A stretch of DNA of 64,000 nt, from NCBI GenBank assembly GCA_035548125.1, contig DASZTV010000006.1, positions 1 to 64,000 of the forward strand. Reading direction: 5' to 3'. Made by a program: the position numbers and the translations under genes. The stretch is from DASZTV01 sp035548125 (GTDB taxonomy: Bacteria; Actinomycetota; Actinomycetes; JAFAQI01). Positions within the stretch are counted from its first letter, which is position 1. Every line of letters starts with the position of its first letter. The notes under the pieces are model-generated. The model was not told the origin of the DNA. It made no database searches and saw only the letters and a program-made list of their open reading frames with translations. This document shows, in pieces, positions 17,007 through 25,448 of this stretch.

Positions 17007-17019
17007 GGGCCGTTGGACC
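17007..17019. promoter_or_regulatory. DosR-box-like dyad upstream of acg-devS
   Basis: GGGCC-GTT-GGACC lies between the esterase stop (17021) and the Acg-like start (16948), about 59 bases before that start. It matches the other two copies (13543 and 18043) at 11 or more of 13 positions. Confidence 0.55.
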
Positions 17020-17020
17020 T

Positions 17021-17917
17021 TTATGCGCCGACTTGTCGACGGGCGAACGCCCGAAGGAGAAACCTGATCGCGAGCTCTTCGACGGTGGACTTGCTCTTCG
17101 GTGGCCGCTCGGTCTCGATCGGGGTCGAGTGGTCGCTGCCGGGCACGTGCAGCGTCTGGTGCGGGACGCCTCGGGCGTGAAGCGAGGTCGCGAGCTCGCG
17201 GATCTGGACCGGTGGCACGAGCGGGTCGTGCCGGCTGATGGCCTGGAACGTCGGCGGGTCGTCAGGCTGCACGAGATCGACCGGCGAGGTCGTGCGGTAG
17301 CGCGTCGAGCCGGCCTTCGCCGCGCCGCTCGGCGACAGGCCCTCGAACCTCGTGACGGCGCCGAGCGCCGTCTGGGCCAGCGAGCCGAACTCGATCCGCA
17401 TGTCCGTCGGGCCGCTGATGGACACGACGGCTGACACCAGCGAGTGGTGGGGCTTCGCACCGCGATACGCCGTCAGCAGCGCAAGCTGCCCGCCGGCCGA
17501 CTCGCCCCAGAGCGCGAGCCGGCCACGTGCAACATCCGGCCGGGCGGCGACGAGTCTGACGGCCCTGCGCACCGCGGCGGGCTCCACGTGCCGCTCGTCA
17601 GCGACCCAGGTGGGGTAGCCGATCACGGCGACCACCCAGTGCTCGGTCCGTGCGAGGGTCGCGGCGAACTGCTGCTCGTAGCTGTTGGGCTGCGCCCTGC
17701 CCCAGCCGCCGCCGTGGACGAACACCACCGCCGGAAACCGTCCGGCCTCCCGCGGCGCGTAGGTCGTCATCGTGTCCGCCGCATCAGCTCCGTAGGTTCT
17801 GGTCGTCACCGCGATCCGAGCGACCTGTGCCCGGGGCGCAGCGTGCACCGACGCCGCCGGCGCGACGGCGGAGACGGCCGACGCCAGGACGGCCGCGACG
17901 ACGGTCTGGCGGCGCAT
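17021..17917 (-). CDS. Exported alpha/beta hydrolase (esterase/lipase)
   Basis: The 298-aa product has a signal peptide (VVAAVLASAVSAVAPAASVHA). The alpha/beta-hydrolase features are HGGGW (oxyanion hole), nucleophile Ser in LWGESAGGQL, an Asp in SRHDPLVPP and His in GSDHS near the C-terminus, as in hormone-sensitive-lipase/acetyl-esterase relatives. The substrate is unknown. Its start faces the phosphotransferase gene across a 214-bp promoter region carrying a dyad at 18043. It lies upstream of acg-devS on the same strand but is separated by 72 bases holding a second dyad, so it may be a separate unit. Confidence 0.8.
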   Translation of the reverse strand: MRRQTVVAAVLASAVSAVAPAASVHAAPRAQVARIAVTTRTYGADAADTMTTYAPREAGRFPAVVFVHGGGWGRAQPNSYEQQFAATLARTEHWVVAVIGYPTWVADERHVEPAAVRRAVRLVAARPDVARGRLALWGESAGGQLALLTAYRGAKPHHSLVSAVVSISGPTDMRIEFGSLAQTALGAVTRFEGLSPSGAAKAGSTRYRTTSPVDLVQPDDPPTFQAISRHDPLVPPVQIRELATSLHARGVPHQTLHVPGSDHSTPIETERPPKSKSTVEELAIRFLLRAFARRQVGA

Positions 17918-18042
17918 GTTTCGGACCTCCTCGATGCGATGTCGCGGCGAACCGTAGGGGGAGGTGACGGCGCTCGGACAGGCTTTTCGAGCAAGATCAT
18001 TTGAAGTGATGACGTCGTTCCGGAGGATGCCTCTGGCAGCCC

Positions 18043-18055
18043 GGGTCGTTGGTCC
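18043..18055. promoter_or_regulatory. Third GGGYCSTTGGWCC dyad in a divergent promoter
   Basis: GGGTC-GTT-GGTCC sits in the 214 bases between the leftward esterase and the rightward phosphotransferase operon. It is the least symmetric of the three copies; which gene it would control cannot be told from sequence. Little else is recognisable in this region. Confidence 0.4.
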
Positions 18056-18131
18056 GTGACGGCCACAGTCCGAAGGTCACTGGCGGTTCGTGGACCGGCG
18101 CGCGACGGACGGCCCGTGGTAGGAACCGAGG

Positions 18132-19202
18132 GTGCGTGCTCCCGTGTTGGACAGCCCCGACGGGCTCAGCGCCGAGTGGCTGACGGCGGCGCTCTCGCTG
18201 CCGGAGGGTGCGCGGGTGAGCCGGTTCACCACCACGCAGGTCGGGACCGGCCAGATGGCGGACACCGTCCGCATCGAGATGGACTACGACCCACCGGGAT
18301 CGGGCCCCGCCACCGTCATCGGCAAGTTCGCGTCATCTGATCCGAACAGCCGTGCCGCGAGCCGCCTCGTCCGCTGTTACGAGATCGAGGTCTCGATCTA
18401 CTCCGAGCTTGCGCCGTTGCCCGGTGTGCCCGAGCACTACTTCGCCGGGTGGGATCCCGAGACGGATGCCTTCACCCTGCTACTCGCCGACGCCGCGCCC
18501 TGCACCCAGGGCAACGACATCCACGGGTGCGACGAGATGGTTGCGGCGGAGGCGATGAAGCGGCTGGCCAAGCTGCATGCCTTCGCCTGGGACGACCCGG
18601 CGCACGCCGCGCGAGAGTGGCTGAACCGCGCGTCGCCGGAGAACACGGCGAACGTCGTCGGCATCATCACGATGGTCGCGCCGTCGTTCTTCGAGCGGTT
18701 CGAGCGTCATCTCGTGCCCGAGCACCGGGCGTTGATCGAGCGGGTCATCCCGCACGTGACGGCCATCGTCGAGGCGTACGACGGGCCGCGGACGTTGGCC
18801 CACGGTGACTACCGGCTGGACAACATGCTCTTCCCGGAAGGGTCAGCGGCGCCGACGATCGTCGACTGGCAGACCGCTGCCTGGGGTCCCCCCGCCGCTG
18901 ACGTCGCGCTGTTCCTCGGCGGGAGCCTGACGACGGATGCTCGCCGCCAGCACTGGGACGCGCTGCTCGACGTCTACCACCAGGCGCTCGTCGGGGAAGG
19001 CATCACGTCGTACTCGCGCGAGCAGCTGGCGCATGACGTACGCCTGTCGTCCTTCGGCGGGGCCGTCATGGCGGTCATGTCCGCGATCCTCGTGGTGCAG
19101 ACCGAGCGCGGCGACGAGATGTTCGCGGAGCTGTTCCGCCGCCACGCCCAGCACGCGATCGACGTCGACGCCGAAGCGCTGCTTCCAGGACTGCACGCGT
19201 GA
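18132..19202 (+). CDS. APH/ecdysteroid-kinase-like phosphotransferase
   Basis: The 356-aa protein fits the aminoglycoside-phosphotransferase/kinase-like fold: an N-terminal ATP-binding lobe (VIGKFASSD), the catalytic loop LAHGDYRLDNMLF with the Asp-Asn pair, and the metal-binding Asp in IVDWQTAAWG. This subfamily is common in actinobacterial lipid and steroid catabolism loci and may phosphorylate hydroxylated small molecules. It is not predicted to be a drug-resistance enzyme. It starts at GTG 18132, is translationally coupled to the next gene (GTGA overlap at 19199), and opens the eight-gene cluster. Confidence 0.8.
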   Translation: MRAPVLDSPDGLSAEWLTAALSLPEGARVSRFTTTQVGTGQMADTVRIEMDYDPPGSGPATVIGKFASSDPNSRAASRLVRCYEIEVSIYSELAPLPGVPEHYFAGWDPETDAFTLLLADAAPCTQGNDIHGCDEMVAAEAMKRLAKLHAFAWDDPAHAAREWLNRASPENTANVVGIITMVAPSFFERFERHLVPEHRALIERVIPHVTAIVEAYDGPRTLAHGDYRLDNMLFPEGSAAPTIVDWQTAAWGPPAADVALFLGGSLTTDARRQHWDALLDVYHQALVGEGITSYSREQLAHDVRLSSFGGAVMAVMSAILVVQTERGDEMFAELFRRHAQHAIDVDAEALLPGLHA

Positions 19203-20107
19203 CGGAGCACGCGGTCGACCCCGCGGCCGAAGGACGCCACGTCCCCGACCCGGATCAGCTGTGGAACGAGTCGTGGTACGCCGACGTCGTCACGGCGAGC
19301 GGTGTCGCGGCCTACGTGCGCCTCGGGCTCTACCCGAACCTCGGCGTCGCGTGGTGGCACGTCGCGGTGGTTGGGCCCGATCGTCCGGTCGTGGTGTGCC
19401 AGCGGCCGGATCTCCCGGTGCCGCCGCACGGTCTCGCCGTCGCCTCCGGCGACGTCGACATCGCCCTCGGGATCGACAAGGAGCTCGAGTCCTTCAGCGT
19501 TCGCGGGTCGATGGGAGGCGTGCGCCACTCTGCCGCGGCCGACATCTACGCCGGCAAGTCCGGCGAACCCGTGCCGGTTGAGCTCGACCTGACCTGGTCG
19601 ACCGACGGCGTGCCGTTCCAGTACGCCGTGACGACTCGCTACGAGATCCCGTGTGCGGTGACCGGGACCGTCACCATTGCCGGCGAGTCGATCCGCCTCG
19701 ACGGCCCCGGCCAGCGGGACCACTCGTGGGGAGTCCGCGACTGGTGGAGCTTCGGCTGGTGCTGGTCGTCGGGTCATCTCGACGACGGGACGCACACGCA
19801 TCTCACCGAGGTGCGTGCCGACGGCGGACCGTTCTACGCGGGCTACGTACAGCGGGACGGCGAGCTGCGTGCGGTCGCGAGCGGAGCGGTGACCGAGGAG
19901 CTCAGCGACCACGGATTTCCCCGTGGTGCCACCGTGCGGCACGACGACCTTGTCGTCGATGTCGAGCCGATCGCGTTCGGCCCGATCCTGCTTACCTCAC
20001 CGGACGGGCGGGTCGGGCACTTCCCTCGGGCCGCCGCGCGCTTCACCGCGGCCGACGGCCGCACCGGCGTCGGGTGGATCGAGTGGAACCAGCCGCCACT
20101 TCCTTAG
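19199..20107 (+). CDS. DUF7064/CrtC-AttH-like lipocalin-fold protein
   Basis: The 302-aa protein has no signal peptide. Landmarks are an N-terminal NESWYADVV, a beta-rich middle, and the motif GPGQRDHSWGVRDWWSFGW typical of the DUF7064/7065 and hydroxyneurosporene-synthase-like (CrtC/AttH) superfamily, whose members bind or transform hydrophobic molecules. In actinobacteria such genes often sit beside APH-like kinases, as here (4-bp overlap). A role in handling a terpenoid, sterol or fatty substrate is inferred. The specific reaction is unknown. Confidence 0.65.
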   Translation: MTEHAVDPAAEGRHVPDPDQLWNESWYADVVTASGVAAYVRLGLYPNLGVAWWHVAVVGPDRPVVVCQRPDLPVPPHGLAVASGDVDIALGIDKELESFSVRGSMGGVRHSAAADIYAGKSGEPVPVELDLTWSTDGVPFQYAVTTRYEIPCAVTGTVTIAGESIRLDGPGQRDHSWGVRDWWSFGWCWSSGHLDDGTHTHLTEVRADGGPFYAGYVQRDGELRAVASGAVTEELSDHGFPRGATVRHDDLVVDVEPIAFGPILLTSPDGRVGHFPRAAARFTAADGRTGVGWIEWNQPPLP

Positions 20108-20116
20108 CCCAACCCC

Positions 20117-20135
20117 TATTGGCAGTCTGCCAGTA
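20117..20135. promoter_or_regulatory. Near-palindromic TetR-type operator over the fadD promoter
   Basis: TATTGGCAGTCTGCCAGTA is symmetric about the T at 20126 with one mismatched pair. It covers a possible -35 TTGGCA (20119-20124), which is 18 bases from a -10-like TAGGGT (20143-20148), just before the ATG at 20155. The TetR protein two genes downstream is the obvious candidate binder. Confidence 0.6.
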
Positions 20136-20154
20136 AGCGTCGTAGGGTGCGGCC

Positions 20155-21729
20155 ATGACCAGCCGGCTCCCGCTCGACGGCGCGCACTGGGTCGACCACG
20201 TGCGACGCCACGCCTTTGCTACTCCGGACGCCGTCGCGATCCGGTTCATGGGTGAGTCGATCAGCTGGGCGCAGCTCAGCGACCGGATTCACCAGGTTGC
20301 GGCGGGGCTCGCGGCTCGCGGCGTCGGCAAGGGTGACCGGGTCGCGATCCTCATGACGAACCGGCCCGAGTTCGTCGAGACGACACTGGGCGCGAACGCC
20401 GTCGGCGCCATCGCCGTGCCGCTGAACTTCCGGCTCGCCCCCGACGAGGTCGCCTTCATCCTCGGCCACAGCGGCGCGAAGGTCGTCGTCACCGACGCGT
20501 TGCTGCAGCCGCTCGCCGCCGCCGCGGTTGCGGCGAGCGAGGCCCCGCCGCTGGTTGTCGTGAGCGGCCTCGACGGCGAGAGCGCCGACGGGGTCATCGG
20601 GTACGACGAGCTTGTCGACAACGCCGGCGATGCACCGGACGTCGTGATCGACGAGCGCGACGTGTCGATGATCATGTACACCTCCGGCACGACCGGTCGG
20701 CCCAAGGGCGCGATGCTCACGCATCTCAACCTGCTGATGCAGTCGATCACCGCCATCCGCACCTCGCGGTTGCAGGGCGAGGACGTCGTCACGCTGTGCA
20801 ACGTCCCGCTGTTCCACATCGCGGGGATCGGCGGCATGCCGTCATCGCTGATGATCGGCGCGCGGACGGTGATCATGCCGACGGGGCTGTTCGACGCCGA
20901 GTCGACGTTGGACATCGTGGAGACCGAGCAGGTCACGAGCTTGTTCCTCGTGCCGGCTCAGTGGCAGGTGATGTGCGCCCACCCGGATGCGACGCGCCGA
21001 TGCGCGTCGCTGCGAACGATCGCCTGGGGTGCCGCGCCGGCGTCGGTGAGCCTGCTGGAGGACATGGCGCGGGTCTTCCCGCACACCGAGATCATCTCGG
21101 TCTTCGGTCAGACCGAGATGTCGCCCGTGACCACGTCACTGCCGGGAGCCGACGCGATCCGCAAGATCGGCTCGGTCGGCAAGGTGATCCCGACGATCGT
21201 GGCGCGGGTGGTCGACGAAAACATGAACGACGTCAAGCCGGGCGAGGTCGGGGAGATCGTCTACCGCGGGCCGACCCTGATGGCGGGGTACTGGAACGAC
21301 CCCGACGCCACGGCCGAGGCCTACGCCGGCGGCTGGTTCCACTCCGGCGACCTGGTGCGGGCCGACGACGAGGGCTTCCTCTACGTCGTGGACCGCAAGA
21401 AGGACATGATCATCTCCGGCGGGGAGAACATCTACTGCGCCGAGGTCGAGAACGTTCTCGCCGGGCACCCGGCCGTCGCGGACGTGGCAGTGATCGGCAT
21501 CCCGCACGACAAGTGGGGGGAGACACCGGCGGCGGTCGTCGTCGCGAGCGACGCTGCCGCGCCACCGACCCTCGCGGATCTGGTCGACTTCTCTCGCGAC
21601 CGGCTGGCGTCGTACAAGAAGCCGACGGCGCTCGTCGTGCTGGACGAGCTGCCGCGCAACGCCTCCGGCAAGGTTCTCAAGCACGAGCTTCGGGCTCGTC
21701 ACGCCAAGGGCGAGCTCACGTTCTCGTGA
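20155..21729 (+). CDS. fadD: Acyl-CoA synthetase (AMP-binding)
   Basis: The 524-aa enzyme carries the ANL-family P-loop MYTSGTTGRPKGAMLTH, the A5-type FGQTEMSP motif, GWFHSGDLVRADDEGFLYVV with the adenylate-binding Asp, the hinge DRKKDMIISGGENIY, and the C-terminal catalytic Lys in LPRNASGKVLKHEL. It activates a carboxylic acid to its CoA thioester via an acyl-adenylate; length and motifs suggest a medium- or long-chain or cyclic acid. It has its own promoter with a putative TetR operator and overlaps the tetR start by 4 bp. Together with the transporter downstream it suggests uptake followed by CoA activation. Confidence 0.9.
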   Translation: MTSRLPLDGAHWVDHVRRHAFATPDAVAIRFMGESISWAQLSDRIHQVAAGLAARGVGKGDRVAILMTNRPEFVETTLGANAVGAIAVPLNFRLAPDEVAFILGHSGAKVVVTDALLQPLAAAAVAASEAPPLVVVSGLDGESADGVIGYDELVDNAGDAPDVVIDERDVSMIMYTSGTTGRPKGAMLTHLNLLMQSITAIRTSRLQGEDVVTLCNVPLFHIAGIGGMPSSLMIGARTVIMPTGLFDAESTLDIVETEQVTSLFLVPAQWQVMCAHPDATRRCASLRTIAWGAAPASVSLLEDMARVFPHTEIISVFGQTEMSPVTTSLPGADAIRKIGSVGKVIPTIVARVVDENMNDVKPGEVGEIVYRGPTLMAGYWNDPDATAEAYAGGWFHSGDLVRADDEGFLYVVDRKKDMIISGGENIYCAEVENVLAGHPAVADVAVIGIPHDKWGETPAAVVVASDAAAPPTLADLVDFSRDRLASYKKPTALVVLDELPRNASGKVLKHELRARHAKGELTFS

Positions 21730-22373
21730 CGGAGACGAAAGCGCCGCCGCGATGGAGCCGGCTCGAGCACGATGAACGTCGCGAGCAGATCCTCGCGACG
21801 GCGCGCACGTTGTTCACCCAGCGCCCGTACGCCGCGGTGTCGACGATCGAGATCGCAGAGTCTGCCGGCGTCACCCGTGGCCTGCTGCACCACTACTTCG
21901 GCACGAAACGCTCGCTGTACCTCGAGGTGGTGAAGGGCCTCGTCGACTCGCCGGTCCTGAGCGTGCTCGACGCGTTGTCGGCCACGCCGGAAGACGGGAC
22001 GGCCGCCCCGCGCTGGGAGGACAGCGTTGCGTTCTGGATGGACGTCGTCGAGGCGAACCGCGAGTCGTGGCTGGTGGCGATCAGCGCGGGTGAGACCGGC
22101 AGCGATCGGGCGATGCACGAGATTCTTGACGAGGCGCGGGAGCGCACCGCGTCTCAGGTCATCGCCGTCCTCGGTCTGGACGAGAAGCGGGTGCCGGAGG
22201 TCCGGGCTATCGTTCGCGGCTTCGGCGGCTTCGCCGAAGAGGTCACCCGCGAGTGGTTGCAGCGCAGGCGGCTGACCAAGGAGCAGGCGCGCGTGCTCCT
22301 GGTGGGTGCGCTGCCCGGAATGGTCGAGCAGCTGTTGCCCAGCGTCGTCGCCGCGCGCAAGAAGAAGACGTGA
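21726..22373 (+). CDS. TetR-family regulator
   Basis: The start is the GTG at 21726, overlapping the fadD stop. The 215-aa protein has an N-terminal TetR HTH: RREQILATARTLFTQRPYAA, then STIEIAESAGVTRGLLHHYF with the usual Tyr-Phe, and a C-terminal ligand domain. Such regulators beside acyl-CoA ligases usually repress their operon and release on binding an acyl-CoA. The 19-bp dyad at 20117 is its likely site. The next gene starts within its stop codon. Confidence 0.85.
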   Translation: MTETKAPPRWSRLEHDERREQILATARTLFTQRPYAAVSTIEIAESAGVTRGLLHHYFGTKRSLYLEVVKGLVDSPVLSVLDALSATPEDGTAAPRWEDSVAFWMDVVEANRESWLVAISAGETGSDRAMHEILDEARERTASQVIAVLGLDEKRVPEVRAIVRGFGGFAEEVTREWLQRRRLTKEQARVLLVGALPGMVEQLLPSVVAARKKKT

Positions 22374-23779
22374 TCGGCCGGCGCCGGTTGAGCGGCGCGA
22401 TCCTGATCTCGGTCGGCGCGGTTGTTCTCGCTGTCGTCGAGCCGGCCGTCAACGCGTCGCCGGCTCATCAGAAGGTGCTGCGCATCGAGCCGGGTACGGC
22501 GGCGGCGACGGCCAGCGTCTTCGGCATCACGCCGTCGGTGTCCGGCCTGCAGCTGAGCGCGACGATGGGCGAGTCGACCGCCGCGTACCAGCACACCGAG
22601 ACACAGGCGAAGTCGGGCACCGTCGACCTGGGATCGCTCGGGCTTGTTCTCGCCACGAGCCAGTTCTGCGGCCGTCCCGAGCTGGCGGAGAAGGACCAGC
22701 CGCAGCCGCTCACCGCCGACTCCGAGGACGGCGAACAGCATCTGACGCACGGCATGAAGGGGCTTGGCGAGGAGGCCGTCGACGTCGCCCCGCACCCGGA
22801 GTCGGCGGCTGCCACCACGACGACGATCGAGCAGAAGCTGCCCGGCGTCGTCGCTGTCCGCGGCCGGTCACGCGCCGTCGTCCGGTACGTCGACGGCGCT
22901 GAGCAGGTCGCGACCAGCAGTGTCACCGAGACGGTGTCACTGCTCGGCGGCGAGGTCCGCTTCGACGGGATGAGCTGGACCGCCCGACGCACCAGCGGGG
23001 TCACATCCACCCGGAAGACGACGTTCTCCTTCGGCAAGGTCACGGTGGGAGGAGTGCCGCTGCGGGCGCCGGACTCCGCGCCCGACGCGACGATCTCCGC
23101 CGTCAATGCCGTGCTGGCGCCGGCTGGGCTGAGCATGCGCAAGCCCGCCCGCACGACGAACCATCACACCGGCGCCGTGGCGATCGGACCGTTCACGCTG
23201 CGGTTCAGCGGGTCGGCGATCGAGCGAACCCTGATCAGACCGGCCAACAACGACGTGGTGACGCTCGAGAACCTGCTCAAGCAAGCGGGAGAGCAGGGCG
23301 ACAACTGTGCGCAGGTGCGGCAGCTGATCGACAACCTCGACAACAACCTGGGGACCCTCGCCCACGTCGTCCTCGCGATCGCGGCAGGTGCCGGCTCGCT
23401 CGACCTGCAGTTCGGCGGTGTGGCGGCGGGTGCGCAAGATCCGGTGACCTACGTCGACCCGTTCGGGTCGGGTGGAGCGCTGCCCCCAGGCGTCAGCGCC
23501 GCGATCAGTCCGCCCCCGGCCGGCCGTCACGTACCCACCGTCAAGCCGGCTTCAGCGACATCAGCGACCGGGTCTGACGTGAGCGAGCCGGTTGTCGCCT
23601 CGGCAGCCGTGCATTGCGTCACGAAGAGCCCGTCCACCGCGCACGGTTGCTGGCACGGCCTCGCCACGGTCGCTTCCGCCGGCGCGCTCGGAGTCGGTAT
23701 TGCCCTGCTCGTCGCCGACGTCGCGATCACTCGCCGGCGGCGGGTGTCCATCAGAGGGAGTGTCGCGACCAGTGAGTGA
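22370..23779 (+). CDS. Exported protein of unknown function with C-terminal membrane helix
   Basis: Starting at GTG 22370 (overlapping the tetR stop), this 469-aa protein has an N-terminal signal or anchor (LSGAILISVGAVVLAVV), a long Ser/Thr/Ala-rich beta-type ectodomain, a Pro-rich linker near 385-400 and a C-terminal helix (ASAGALGVGIALLVADVAI) followed by RRRR. This topology, an ectodomain held by a C-terminal helix and basic stop-transfer tail, recalls actinobacterial choice-of-anchor-type surface proteins. Four cysteines are present. It overlaps the substrate-binding protein gene by 8 bp, so it is part of the transport operon and may be an accessory receptor. Function unknown. Confidence 0.6.
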   Translation: MIGRRRLSGAILISVGAVVLAVVEPAVNASPAHQKVLRIEPGTAAATASVFGITPSVSGLQLSATMGESTAAYQHTETQAKSGTVDLGSLGLVLATSQFCGRPELAEKDQPQPLTADSEDGEQHLTHGMKGLGEEAVDVAPHPESAAATTTTIEQKLPGVVAVRGRSRAVVRYVDGAEQVATSSVTETVSLLGGEVRFDGMSWTARRTSGVTSTRKTTFSFGKVTVGGVPLRAPDSAPDATISAVNAVLAPAGLSMRKPARTTNHHTGAVAIGPFTLRFSGSAIERTLIRPANNDVVTLENLLKQAGEQGDNCAQVRQLIDNLDNNLGTLAHVVLAIAAGAGSLDLQFGGVAAGAQDPVTYVDPFGSGGALPPGVSAAISPPPAGRHVPTVKPASATSATGSDVSEPVVASAAVHCVTKSPSTAHGCWHGLATVASAGALGVGIALLVADVAITRRRRVSIRGSVATSE

Positions 23780-25448
23780 CGGTTCTCGTTTCCGGTTGCC
23801 GCCTGCCGAACGCCACCTGCTGGCGGGATACGGGCCCGGCATCTTTCTCGTGACGGCGTTCCTGTTGATGTCGTTGCTCGTTCCGACGATCGCGCCGGAT
23901 CAGAACGTCGCCGCGTCGACGACCACCACCACCGGGCCTGTCGCCTCCTCGCTCCCGTCGGGTGCGGCCGGACAACCGGCGACGGCGGCCGGGCAGGTGA
24001 AGCACGGCACGGCCGCTTCGCACGTTGGTGTCGCCTCGACGGTCAGCGGAGGCACGACCTCGAAGTGCGTCGGCCCGCAGGTGCGCGGCGACGGCTACTC
24101 CCCGCCTTGCGTGTCGTTCTCCGGCTCCAACGGCGGCGCCACGTCGCGCGGGGTGACGGCCAAGCAGATCACCATCACGTTCCGGATCCCGGCGGACAAC
24201 CTGGCGAGCACCGACGCCGCGATCCAGCAGCTTGCCGGCAAGTACAACACCGCCGCTTTCAGCGACACCGAGGCGGATGTCAAGCGGACGATTGCCGATC
24301 TCGTCACCTACTTCAACCGGACCTTCCAGTTCTACGGCCGCAAGCTCTCGCTGCGCTTCTTCAACGGCCAGGGCACCCTGACGTCGGAGATCACGGGCGG
24401 CGGCCAGTCGCAGGCGAACGCCGACGCGCTGAAGGTCGCGGACTCCTACCAGGCGTTTGCCGACATCTCGGCGTTCTCCCAGCCGTTCGCGCAGGCGTTG
24501 TCGGAGCAGCACGTCGTGAACATCGGCTCGCCGTACATGTCACTCGGCTGGTACCAGCAGCACTCGCCGTACGCCTGGTCGTTCTTCCCGAACTGCACGA
24601 CCGCGACGGAGGGCGGGTCCGCGAACGTGGTGCGGCAACTGCTCCCGCAGCACGTGACGTGGGCGGGCAAGGGTGTGCCGGACGGACAGAAGCGGCGGTT
24701 CGCCGTGATCGCGCCGGACAACCCGATCTACCAGTCGTGCATCCACATCGTCACGCGAGCGATGGCGCGGGCGGGTCAGCCGCCGGTCGATGACCTCTCC
24801 TACACCGCGAACCTCTCAGAGCTCTCGCAGGAAGCGGCGGCGATGGAGCAGCGGATGGTCAACGACAAGATCACGACGATCATCTGCGCCTGCGACCCGA
24901 TCACGCTCATCTACCTCACCGGCGACTTCGACAACGCCGAGTACGAGCCGGAGATCGTCAACAGTGGCGGCGCGTTCACGGATGAGGATGTCGTCGCGCA
25001 GCTGATGGACCAGGACGTGTGGGCTCACGCTGCGGGTGAGACGTTCAACGGCACCACGCCGCCGTTCGGTTCATCGCTCGCGTACTTCGCCGCGAAGTCG
25101 GTCGACCCGTCACACATCCCGGCACACGAGGTAGACGTCTTCTACGAGGACCTCTACATCCTCGCGTTGGGGATCCAGCAGGCCGGTCCGGATCTCACGC
25201 CCGACTCGTTGCAGCGCGGACTGTTCAGCTATCGAGGTGGTGACGGCGAGTACGGGCCGTGGTCGTTCAACCAGCACGGCCGCGGGATCTGGACGCCGCA
25301 GTACGAGTTCCGTGACGAGTGGTGGAACCCCAAGGTGCCCTCACCGTTCAACGGCCAGATGGGCAGCTGGATCGTCGGCAAGCACTGGTACGGCCTCAAC
25401 GACTCCTCCGGCAAGTACATGCCGGTCTTCCCGAACGGGCCGCAGTGA
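23772..25448 (+). CDS. Membrane-anchored ABC substrate-binding protein (Peripla_BP_6-like)
   Basis: The start is GTG 23772, inside the end of the previous gene. The 558-aa protein begins with one membrane helix (FLVTAFLLMSLLVPTIA) with no lipobox Cys, then a Thr/Ser-rich linker of about 60 residues and a two-lobed type I periplasmic binding domain (RGVTAKQITITFRIP, then FADISAFSQPFAQAL, KRRFAVIAPDNPIYQS and ITTIICACDPITLIYLTGD). It resembles the branched-chain amino-acid/amide receptor class in fold, with extensive divergence and a longer length than usual. It is the partner of the fused ABC transporter, whose start overlaps its stop. Confidence 0.8.
   Translation: MSDGSRFRLPPAERHLLAGYGPGIFLVTAFLLMSLLVPTIAPDQNVAASTTTTTGPVASSLPSGAAGQPATAAGQVKHGTAASHVGVASTVSGGTTSKCVGPQVRGDGYSPPCVSFSGSNGGATSRGVTAKQITITFRIPADNLASTDAAIQQLAGKYNTAAFSDTEADVKRTIADLVTYFNRTFQFYGRKLSLRFFNGQGTLTSEITGGGQSQANADALKVADSYQAFADISAFSQPFAQALSEQHVVNIGSPYMSLGWYQQHSPYAWSFFPNCTTATEGGSANVVRQLLPQHVTWAGKGVPDGQKRRFAVIAPDNPIYQSCIHIVTRAMARAGQPPVDDLSYTANLSELSQEAAAMEQRMVNDKITTIICACDPITLIYLTGDFDNAEYEPEIVNSGGAFTDEDVVAQLMDQDVWAHAAGETFNGTTPPFGSSLAYFAAKSVDPSHIPAHEVDVFYEDLYILALGIQQAGPDLTPDSLQRGLFSYRGGDGEYGPWSFNQHGRGIWTPQYEFRDEWWNPKVPSPFNGQMGSWIVGKHWYGLNDSSGKYMPVFPNGPQ

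Noticed and set aside
15482..17434. 650-codon forward frame across devS, acg and the esterase
   Set aside because: It spans three recognised genes on the other strand and shows no family motif.
18132..19202. Antibiotic resistance by aminoglycoside phosphotransferase
   Set aside because: The fold is shared by many small-molecule kinases, and the neighbours point to lipid metabolism rather than resistance.
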